NCBI GenBank assembly: GCA_037783415.1
Contig: JAZGTN010000170.1
Location: forward strand, 4,197,501-4,261,500
Length of the DNA stretch: 64,000 bases
DNA from: Leptasterias polaris
Lineage: Eukaryota > Echinodermata > Asteroidea > Forcipulatida > Asteriidae
Reading direction: 5' to 3'
Shown: in pieces, positions 36,066 to 47,300 of the stretch
How positions within the stretch are numbered: position 1 is the stretch's first letter
Layout: every line of letters starts with the position of its first letter
The notes under the pieces: generated by a model
What the model was told of the DNA's origin: nothing
Database searches by the model: none
Seen by the model: the letters and a program-made list of their open reading frames with translations, nothing else
Program-made: the position numbers and the translations under genes

Positions 36066-38041
36066 CCAGTGGACTCAGTAGTGGCTTTGGCTATGGATGG
36101 ACTCAGTAGTGGCTATGCCGTAGCCGTAGCCGCTGTTCAGACGTGGCCTTATACGTATAGCTACTTGTTTATCGTTGAGAGTCCTCTGTCATTTTATTCT
36201 TATTTATCAAATCGAATGAAATTTGAGCAATACTTGAAAACAAGTGATTTAATGTGAATATAGAGACTTGTACCGACTTGGGTCTTAATATGAAAACATC
36301 TTAAAACATTTAAAAGGACAGCAATTAAGATACCAACGGAAAAACGGAGGGCTTTAATTCTTGCCAATATTCTTACTATACATAAATTTACATCATTGTT
36401 TTATCAAAGTAAATATATTATGTTTTTACTTAATTTTTAGTTACTTTGTTTTATATAAAGCTCCCTTATGAAGACTTTGTAAAGGAAGAGGCTAGTTTAA
36501 ATTTGATTGACAAATGAGTCTCCTGTAAGTCCACTGAGATAATCTGTCCAGGAATAAATAGAAGCATGACTGCAAAACATCAAGAAACAAAAGGCGTAAG
36601 TTTTTTGTTTGTTTTTTTAAACACGTTTTACTCTTTACTCAGTTTTCAAGTCTCCAACCTCACGTTGAAATGGCGTGAAGTTGTCACTTGATATTTGATA
36701 CTCTTGCAAGCGAAACTTGAAACGTGACATCATTGGGTGTCAACTATAAAACAGGGTGTCCCTGTACAAAAAGGTACAGACGCGTAGAGGTGCAATTTGA
36801 CGTGGATGATTTTGAATCTTGACAAGTTCTGCACTATGGAACGGTAGTAACAAGTACGAAGGCATTTCAAAACTGATTTAATGTGAATATAGAGACTTGT
36901 ATTGTTTTACTTATTGGAAAATAAGTGCATCGTAATTTATTTTTTCCAAACCTCAAAATAAATTCTTTGAACACATAAGCAGCTATTCAACAGATATATT
37001 TTATCAATCGCTATATGACATTTTGCTAGATATTAATATTTGTTATTTGGTGAACATTTTGCTGTCGAGTCTTGAGTTATATACAAACACCGACTCAAAA
37101 TCACAATGTGAGTCCAGGTACAGAGGGCCGAGTCCGAGTCCGAGTCATTGGCCATCGTAAATTGAGACCGAGTCCAAACCAATCTTAATTGGAATGTATT
37201 ATAACCGCTATCACAAACACAAAAATTAATAAATAATTACTATATTGTGAAACTAATACCAAACAAGATAGCGGAAAGAACTGTACCTTTTGACTGATCC
37301 TCATCACAACTAGTTAACTATATGTTTGTCTCTCAAAGTGAGTCCACAACATTTAAATTAGCTATAATATTATTATACTTCATAATTGTTTTATACCATT
37401 GTTGCTATATGTACATAGTTCACATCAGATCAAGTCAATTCTATAGGGCCTATATATATATATTTGTTTTTACAAAGCCCTCAAAGTGCATGTTTTATGG
37501 TTTAAATCCTGAGATGGCAAAATTTTGAGCCTAAAAGTTTATCGTCGTGTGTGATTTTCCTCTTCGATACTTCCTAAGATATAGGACATTGTCTTCCCTT
37601 ACAAAACAGTTTTATATGAAACATACAGAAAAACTCCTTTAGAATTCTACATGATTTATCTTTTTATAGGATTAAGATTTTCGCCACTGATTTATCTACA
37701 CGATTCCTACAGGATTCCTATAGGATATTCTAAGGGATGCTACAAGAATATATAAGAGTTCTATGAGAATCATGCAGGATTGTTTGCGGTCCTTCGTATA
37801 TCGTATAGGAATCGTATAGATTTTATAGATTCATAAAATTATTATGATTTTTTGTAAAGGAATTCATTTAATACGAACTACATCTCGAAGACGACGAGGA
37901 ACCCCACAGCTTAGGCATTAGAATGACGACATTCCACAAGTATGACACCGTGTTAGTTAATAAATATTGAAAGGTAGGCCTACATCTATTGTAAATTTAA
38001 ATAATTTTTATAACAACAATTTGTATATAATGATTTATAGG

Positions 38042-38152
38042 GTGCGTTTTGGCAGTCGTAACCAATGACTGTTTATTCGGTCATTGGCCATGTGATTTAA
38101 CCAATGGCAAATTCAACCGAAACAGTTACTGGTTACGACCGTCAAAACGCAC
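38042..38152. mobile_element. 111-bp MITE, GTGCGTTTTG ends, next to the receptor 3' end
   Basis: GTGCGTTTTGGCAGTCGTAACC and its inverse GGTTACGACCGTCAAAACGCAC form ~33-bp arms. On the minus strand the copy contains AATAAA at 38077-38072, about 155 bases after the lectin receptor stop codon. Confidence 0.75.
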
Positions 38153-38229
38153 ACAGAGATAGAAATGGAACAGCTCTAAAATTTAACTTAAGATGCAATA
38201 ACATTACGCGATGTCTCTCATTGTGTTCA

Positions 38230-38372
38230 TTAAACTTCGAGAGAGTCGACGTCTCCCTTCCAATCTTCGTATGTTGGGTTGCGGACGCCATGCATACCTC
38301 CTTCGGTTACCCCTGCCAATAGGTCGCTGCCTGCAGCCAGCGTGTCGTCACTGAGGCCGTACATTGGGTTAA
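38230..38372 (-). CDS. Lectin receptor exon 9: NPxY tail and stop
   Basis: Acceptor AATTGACAG, then NPMYGLSDD, a Gly/Ala spacer, RNPTYEDWKGD and the C terminus DSLEV with TAA at 38230. Two NPxY motifs 30 residues apart. The last four residues SLEV vaguely resemble a PDZ ligand but are not a strict match. Confidence 0.85.
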
Positions 38373-41300
38373 CTGTCAATTATTGATAAGTTAGAGAAAT
38401 GAAAAGAACGAAACAGGTAATTGAAAGGATGAAAAAGCAACAACATAAATTATAGCCTAGCTAATTTAAGTAATGGTACTTGCAACAAGGTTAAGTATTA
38501 TAGATAGGTTGCAGTATGACGTAAATCGGCCATCTTTACGGGCAGTTTGGAACACACAGTCATGCGTTACGCATGAGAACGGCGTGCAACACGCGCACAT
38601 TTCACAAAACTCATTGCATGATTGCATGATTGGCTGCGTTAATAATTTGAGCGCTTGACGCGCCTGCAAGCCAAAATGCAATTTGCCCGTAAAGATGGCG
38701 TCTACTGGGAACTATCTATAGCATTTATAGGGGAAATTACGTCACTGGTAGTTGCTATAATGTTTTCGTTAAAATGAGGATTTGTGGGGTAGGATTTCAT
38801 ACAAAAAATCGTTCAAACTAAGTGTTTATATTCATCAGTTCATGACTGCCGAGAAAAACAAGAGCAAATGGTGACAGTTTGTAGCAGTCGGACAGACTTT
38901 GTATTGAAACTCACACGTTAAAACGATGGTTTGCCGAACATCGCTTCCAAACGATACAAACTTGCATCTTTCTTAATAATGGAAAACACATGGCAAAACA
39001 AGATGTACGAAACCTATGTGCTTTCAGTCCGGTAAGTTATTTTGCAGGGACAATTGTGAAGTACAATTTTTTGTCCTGCCTGCAAATAGATTTTATCATC
39101 GTCCAAGCATCACAGTGGCGTCAGCGCATCTCGCATGACAGGGGCTCAGTGCAACGTTGTTACTCTGAACCTGCAGAGGTTGTGTCCGTTTTTGCACCAC
39201 CTTTAAGCTCGCATGTATTTAAACGTAAAGGATTTTTATTTTGGGATATACGTAGTTTTTGCAAGTCAACGAAATGTTAGATGAGAAATTGTCAAGCATT
39301 TAACTTTATATGAAAACTAAAATACTATGTATATAGGCCTAATATATATTATCGTCACATTTCAATAATGTACGGTAATTAGTAAATTAATCTTTAGTCT
39401 CGCGGTTATGCATGAGATTTTTAATAAACTATTGACATTCCATTTGGAGCTAAAAGGAAATGAGTTTGATTTGGAGTTAACTAAAACCTGGAGAAAACAG
39501 TGACATCTTATTCTTACCACCAGCATTCGGAGATCCAGCCAACTGTGAGCTTGGCGATAACGGAGACCCCAAACTTCTGCAATTGGGACAAAAACTTATT
39601 TCAAAATAGACAAAAACACACCTTTCTTAAAACATATCAAGCTTAACATAAGTTTTGGAGCATGTGGATTTTGTTATTTCATACATTTGTACTTCATGCT
39701 CCCAAAAATATGTTAAGCTTGACAAATTTTAAGTAGTTCTAATTTTGAAGAAGTAAGCATCTTTGATTGGTTTTTTCAAGTAGCATTTTCTTAAATAACT
39801 CCCTTTTAATTTTGTTTCAAAGGCTGCGTTCAAAACTTGTTCTTCTTTAGACTGCAACATTAAATTAGATGTAACATACCCTTTAGATGCTGTCAGCGCC
39901 ACTGTTCCACCCAGTTTCTTCCATACGAGTGATCCAACGACTATCCCAACTACAGACACAGCAGCTACTGTCACTCCGACAGTGAGTCCTGTCGAGCTAT
40001 CATCCCCCCTTTGTCCACTCGCAGCTCCGCCCTCAGCGGTCAAACCGTCTCGGCTCGTGGTAGGACCCGCTTCACTTGCCGACGACGTCGAGTCTTCAGC
40101 TGTCGACAGCGATGCCGATGTTTGACCTTCCAATGTTGACATTGTATTTTCGGTCAAATCCGTTGTTCCCATGTCGGTCATCACTGTCGACGTGTCGACG
40201 TCTGTTACCAATGTTGTTATTGTTGTTTGGCGGCTAGGGCTGCTGTACGACTCATCGACAGTTACTGTCGTAATAACGTCAGTTGCCACGGTTGTCTCCT
40301 CGACGGTAGTTGGTTCAACTGTCTCCTCGACGGTAGTTGGTTCAACTGTCTCCTCGACGGTAGTTGGTTCAAATGTCGTAGTGCCTATTGGTGATTCTGT
40401 GGTTATCGGCAGTGTGGTTATCGGCAGTGTGGTTGTCGGCAATAAGGTTGTCGACATTAATGTCGTAGGAGGTGGAAGTTGAACCAGACAGCCGATTAAG
40501 CCCTGATCAGCGGTGAGATTAAAAGCATTCCCATCGTCACTAGAGCATGAACAGTTGAACTTAGACGGCCACTTGCTATCTATGAACAACAACACCAATA
40601 GAACGTTCAAAAAGCATTCGAGGAACAAGAACATAACAGTCGCGAGACCAGATAACTACGATAATATCCTTTTTCAGTTCCATTCTTGATTTACTAAGCA
40701 AAGCCTGTATATAGACAGTATGGTTGAGGTATCCAATCATTTTTCTTTGCCAACAAATCATCACATGGTCATCATGTGACAGTCAGTGGCCGTTTCAGAA
40801 AAAAAATACGCCTGAAAAATTGAAAAGGCGACGGAAGAAAATTGAAAAGGCGACGGAAGAAAATTGAAAAGGCGACGGACAAAATTGAAAAGGCGACGTA
40901 AGAAAATTGAAAAGGCGACGGACAAAATTGAAAAGGCGACGGAAGAAAATTGAAAAGGCGACGGAAAAAATTGAAAAGGCGACGGACAAAATTGAAAAGG
41001 CGACGGACAAAATTGAAAAGGCGACGGACAAAATTGAAAAGGCGACGGAAGGAGTGGCACATATGGAACACCATACACCCAAGATCCCCTCAGAATAAGG
41101 TACACAATAATGTGTGGTTTTCCGAGCCTACACCCGGAAATGAGCCAGTCTCGAGCACGCTAGAAACGCAAATGACCTCTATAGACCCATTGCACAACGC
41201 GCAGCGCACTTACACGCGCGTCTCCTGTCCGCCATTTTGGGTGTGAAAACGTGCACAAAAGAAATGGACTCCTCAAAAAGGGCAGAAATGGTAGACGCGA

Positions 41301-44300
41301 ATTGTTCGGAGGTGCGTAAAAACATGTACCATTCCTTTTGGGGTGTTAAAATTGACACCATGGGTGTTTTCACATACAGTTATCCAAGAGAGATCCAAAG
41401 TGTTAAAATAACACCATTGATTTAAAAAAAAAAAAAAAAAGTACTTTTTTAACACCCTATGATTTACATTTTGATTCTTTTGAGGTACTTAAAATGTGAC
41501 AACACCCACAGTGTCAATTTTGATTACCCAATTTTTGCAGCTCATGTACATAACAGAGCACTTTTTATTCGGTGACCTGTTTTGCTCAACAAGATTGGTC
41601 CTTGCTTTATCAATTTCGTCTATACTTGAACATATATATGTCCATAGAGTCCCCATCAAAGGTTGTATGAATGGGGTACAGCATAGGTTCTACTACGTAG
41701 ACAAGGGGTTAGTGCTCGACTCGAAATGTTTTCTAGATCAGATTATCTTTTTTTTGTACAAGACCAAAACTGAAATGAGAGAAGAAGAAAAAATACCTCT
41801 CAGTTTAGCACTTGAACAGGCACTGAAGGAATATCTATCTTATTTGTATTATGGGTATGTGTTCTTCAATACTCACCAGATTAGACAGAAAGTCGTGCAA
41901 CCATTGAACAAGACAGCAAGAACAATGGGTGGTAAGACGTACATAGTCTAGCAAACCGAAAACATATATGATTTGAAAAAAACCCCTCAAAACAACAACA
42001 ACAACTAAACTCCTTTTGTCAAAACATTGTGTCTGCGGGGACCCAGTGTTTAATAGATCCTACACTGCAGACTATAGTATTAAGTTTTATATGATTTGTA
42101 CAAGAAATTAACACTGACGGACAGATATAAGCAAAACGTCTGCTTACCGGTGTCGCTAAACGTCATTTTACAGGACCCAACGCTGCAGCTCACCAGATCA
42201 TCACTGTTAATACATTAGAAAAGGAAATAAATACGTGTAAATTTCAACAAGATACATATCTGTAATGTTTAGGCCACCTGACAATAAGTTACCTATCCTC
42301 CTCGTCCCCCACTTCCTTTACCCGGGGCGCCAACGAGATACGGCCGGGACTGTAGCTTAGAAATGCTCGAGAATTGTAGGTTTTCTTAAATAACACAAGT
42401 CATTTGGTGAAAGAACATCATTCATCAACCGAAAAAAAAAATATATAAACAAAAATAATAACAAAAATCTGTGAAAATGTTGTCAAACCATGGCTCGTAT
42501 TTCTGGGGAAACAAATTCGGTTTCGCCTTGCCGCAGATTTTGTGCCGAGTGCTTAGTTCGGTTCGATAATAAGGGACTTTTCGAAACTACTGGAAAGTTT
42601 CAGTTTCGGCTTCGTCCGTCTGTTTGAGGTCCCGTACCGAAAGTGCGAAAGTATAGCCCGTGTTTCGAAAAGGGCCACAATAAAGAAACAACTGAGCCTC
42701 ATTTCCCACACTCTAAAAACTCCCGCGTCAGAATTCGTGGTCCCAGGGGCTGGGGGCCTGACCCATTTCTGGGTCAGGCTGGCCCGGGAAGTGGACAAAA
42801 TGAGGTCTTAACACCGACTCTGCGTCAGTTTAAACCATTTCTGGCTCATACTGATCCAGGAATTGGTCAGGCCCCGCGGGACCCGAATCCATGTCACTTT
42901 TTACATAGACGTTTATTAGAGTGCCCAAGCCTCTCTTGTACAGCTATGCTTCCGCCTAGTGTGGGCCAATGGCGAAGCCTATCAGAAACAAACACACTTC
43001 AATATAATATTAAAATCTGCTTGTGTATTTTTATTGCTTACCTGGTCTGACCACAGCCACACCCATCAATACCATTCCACGAGTCACATGAGCGCAGTAC
43101 CGGAGTGGTGTCATCTTCATCGTCGATACACATGGCACCAGACTGGCTGATAAACATCAAATCACTGGGAGTCGAAGATGGACATTCCACAGTCTCTTTA
43201 CCAATTTAAGTAAAACAAACGAAAAGTTAGTTAAAAACTTTTTTTATCTTCTTCTTCTTGGGGGGGGGGGTGGTTGAGCATCTCGAGTAACAGATTCAAA
43301 GAAAAAGGCAAGGTAGACCTTTGGTAACTACTCCTCAAGTTATTGACAGTACAACTTACTTGGTAAAGAGCACTTGGGAGCTATTGATATTATTAAACAT
43401 TGCTAGAAATTACCCCTTTGAAGTATATCCTGGTAGTTTCAGAGAAAGAGGTAGTTTTCCCCCCAAAACATGAACCAAAGACAGGCTTCAAGCATAAAGC
43501 CTTTCTTCGGCATCTGACGGCACACAGTTCTATACAACAAGTTTATTTTTCTTGTATTATTTTCTTGCAACTTCGATGACCAATTGAGACCAGTTTCCAC
43601 GAGGCTTAGTTATTTTGGGCCTATTATTATGTTGAAATAAACCAAGTGGGGATTATGGTAATTGACAAAGTATACCCTGCCTTAAGGTATTATACAGGAT
43701 TGGCAGAGCTGACAAAATAATCACAGACAGTGTTCATGTTTAAAGGTATTATACAGGATTGGCAGAGCTGACAAAATAATCACAGACAGTGTTCATGTTT
43801 AAAGGTATTATACAGGATTGGCAGAGCTGACAAAATAATCACAGACAGTGTTCATGTTTAAAGGTATTATACAGGATTGGCAGAGCTGACAAAATAATCA
43901 CAGACAGTGTTCATGTTTTGTGTAATCAACCACATACATGAAATAACAAACCTGTGACAATTTGAGCTCAATTGGTCATCGAGGTCACGAGAAAATAGTG
44001 AATAGAGACATTATGTGTTTTCTGTTTTTCAAACATCGAGTTTATTATCGCGCGCGATAAAAACTGTTGTTTTACTCATTTCTCAGAAACGATAGCATTT
44101 TAGGCAGAAATATTTTAAGGAACCCTTTCTACCATTACTTACTTTAAATCATGTAAGTTATGTGTGAATCTGTGAACATTTGTGTTTTTCGATCTTACCA
44201 ATAGTGTACAGGGCCTTTAAGGACACATATTGTTTTAAAAACAATACATTGAAATTGACAACGTTGCACGTCTAAACCTTATTATGGGAGCAATACAATG

Positions 44301-47300
44301 CAAAACTGGGGTGTTAACATTTACCTCATTGGTGTTGTTACATTATAGATACCCGAAAGAGAATCAAAATTAACACCATAATGTGTCAAAATAACACCAA
44401 TGTAGTTGAGTTGGCAGAAATTTGTGTTATTTTAACACCCTTTATTTATATTGTACATTTGATTCTATTTTTGTATCTATATGTCACAACACCCATGGTG
44501 TCAAATTCAACACCCAAGTTTTTACTAGAATTAAATTTTTTATTGCGTGTCTCATTGACACAACAAGGATTTCAGAAATATATGTTTCCAGTGCAATATT
44601 TTTAAGATGTCCTAACTTACGATCAATGATCTGTGACGATGGGGCCCTTGAGGGTGCCCTTGATGGTGCCCTTGATGGTGCCCTTGATGGTGCCCTTGAT
44701 GGTGCCCTTGAGGGTGCCCTTGAGGGTGCCCTTGAGGGTGCCCTAGAAATCTTTCTCTCACAGATGTAACCAAACTCGTTAAGGCAGCCCCTGTCGTTCC
44801 AGTTAAGGCTACTAGGCCTCATCCTGAAGCACTCATTACCATCATCGCCATTGGCTGATTCAAAGGTCTGAAACAAAGCCGGGGATCCATCCATCCAATG
44901 ATATTGAACGACCGTCAGCCCGATCCAAAAAGAAACGTGATTGGGTAGTTGATTTCTGACGTCATCCAGCTCTTCCCTTGTTTCTATGAAGACCAGATGA
45001 CCTCCCCTGTCTTCGCAAAATCGTCTCGCTGCATCGTGACTTCTACGCTGACTGCTTCCTTGCACGATCTCGTAACAGGAATCTCCAAATGGGTGCCAGT
45101 CGTTGGGACAGCCTGCATGGGCAAGAACAACTTATATCTGATGGAAAGTGCTTTTGAAACCCTGACAACACAGTAGATTCTGGCGAAAAATTCACTGACC
45201 GGATCAATTTTAGAGCAAAAGTATTTTGTGGGTACTCCAAAACACTCCCCGGTCAGATCTGGAAAACCAGATTCTGGGTTCCACAGGGGCCCTGATTCAT
45301 TTCTTGGTCAGGCTGACCCGAGAAGCGGTTTAACAATTGGGTTTTAACTCAGATTCTGCGTCATTCGACCCATTTCTTAGTCATACTGACCCAGAAATAG
45401 ACCAGGCACCACTGGACCCGGATCCGGGTTAATTCTGTCCTAGATGTTTTTAGCAATTATCAGCGCATACATTGAGAAAATAATATTCTCAAAATACACG
45501 GCCTTTATATTTTATTAAGTATAATCGTGAAGTTGGTCCTTTAAACTTTATTAACATTATGCCTATTTGTATGCTTCAGCACTAACTATTTTTAAATTCA
45601 GTCAAAACTTTTTATTGATTTGAAAATTCTGCCATCTTGATACCAAGCTGAAACAAGCCACTAGTCTTGGTTACTGTTTGGTCAGAACAGTTTAGACACC
45701 TCAGCACAACCGAGCTCGCGAAAACGCTTATAACCAATGACCGCAGCTGAACGATATTTCTGGGCTGTGACCCTAAAACGCGGCCGGGTTTAAACCCGGA
45801 AATTAGCGGGTCGTGCAGACTGGCCTGCTGGTGTCCACATCGAGATCAAACCTGAAAGAGCACTACATTTAGAGTGATAACTTTTGTCTTGACCCGGACA
45901 ATTTTAAAAATGTATCTAAAATGTACCTTTGTCCGAAGATTTAAAATAAATAATGTAAATGTCCGAGGAAGGTGTCACAAAGTAAATAATACATAAATAA
46001 AAACACATTCTTATAAAGCACTGTTTCATACAGCTCACAACGCAGTGACAAGCATCAAACCTTATCAGATAGATGGTCTAGAGCAAAACATAAAAAACAA
46101 AAATACTACAAAGTTGAAAACAGGTGTGTTTTTGAGAGCTAACTGAAAGATTGAATAGTGTATATTACGACAAGACTTGAGATGGATGAGTTCATTCCAA
46201 GTCTGGGAGCTGTGTTATAGTTAAAGCATTGTCACAAGTAAGGCCCAATTTCAAAGAGCTGCTTAAGCACGAAAGTATTTTAGCACAAAATAATTACGCT
46301 AACCAGAAGAGGGCTATCCAAATACCAAGTCACATGTAGCATTTGTGACTGGTAACCTGCTCATTTCTGCTCAGCAGAAAATTGTTAAGCGATATTTTCC
46401 GTTTGAGCAGCTCCATGAAAATTGACCCAGAATTTACAGTTCTGTGTCCTGCAATGCCTCCTCAATTCTCTTAAAATCGAAAAGGCCCTTTCCTCCAACA
46501 TTTTTGTCTGTTCGTACTTACCAGTTGGAGTGGTATCAGTTTCACAAACGAAATTCCGTAGCAGGTTGCAACGCGATGTGTAAAACAATAAGACGTTGAC
46601 TGATCGAAGCATATGAACGCAATCTCCAACAGTGCCAACAATTATAAAAAGATCTGGTGGTTTTACAGATCCGTCTGACCAGATGTACATCGACTTGGCA
46701 ATCAGTCCAATCCAATAATCGATTGTAATCAATGACGATGCGTGGCTGACTATAAAGTTCTGCTCTTGCATTGATTCGATGTACACCAAGTGGCTGTTGC
46801 GCTCTATGCAATCGAGGAGAGACCCCTCGTGGGTCTTGCGTGTCTCGGTAACGAACCTGTAACATGAGTCACCATCTCGTACTTCATCGGCTTCGCATTC
46901 TAAATATTAAAAAAAGTTGTTTGAAATTAAAAACACTTTCAACATTTATTAACGCCGTCTCAAATGAATGTGTTATTGTTGGTGGTTATGTGACCGTACA
47001 TGTAAAAGGGGACAAACAGGTGTGTCAAATATTGTATTGTAAATTCCTGGACCAATTTTGTAGAGCAGTATAAGGCCATGTCACACTAGGCAATTAACAG
47101 GGAACCAGTTCCAGCCAATATCCAATGAGAACATCCATTCACATTCCAGTTTCTCATTGTTTTCCTGGGGATAGTGAGTTACAGCTAGAAGATTGTCTCT
47201 TCTGCTGCCAAAATTGACCCGTGTGACATGTCCTTCACACGGTAAGCAACGTGTTTAGCAGAAACATTTTCTTATAAAAGCGCAAGTGTATTTCGTAGGT

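Larger units (their letters stand above)
34267..38041. other. Intergenic stretch between DYM and the lectin receptor gene
   Basis: No gene recognised. It contains the TTAA-flanked MITE (34826-35195), a repeat fragment with CGACCCTAGCAGAATCTTTCTCGAAGGC (35255-35300), the 35790-36065 palindrome with a central G-run, and an A+T-rich zone (37040-37870) with many ATAGGATTCCTA-like words and a TA run near 37451. Confidence 0.5.

Noticed and set aside
40761..41105. SPFQF/RRLFNF and KRRRTKL repeat proteins on both strands
   Set aside because: They arise from a stop-free 20-23-bp intronic minisatellite; no splice or start support.
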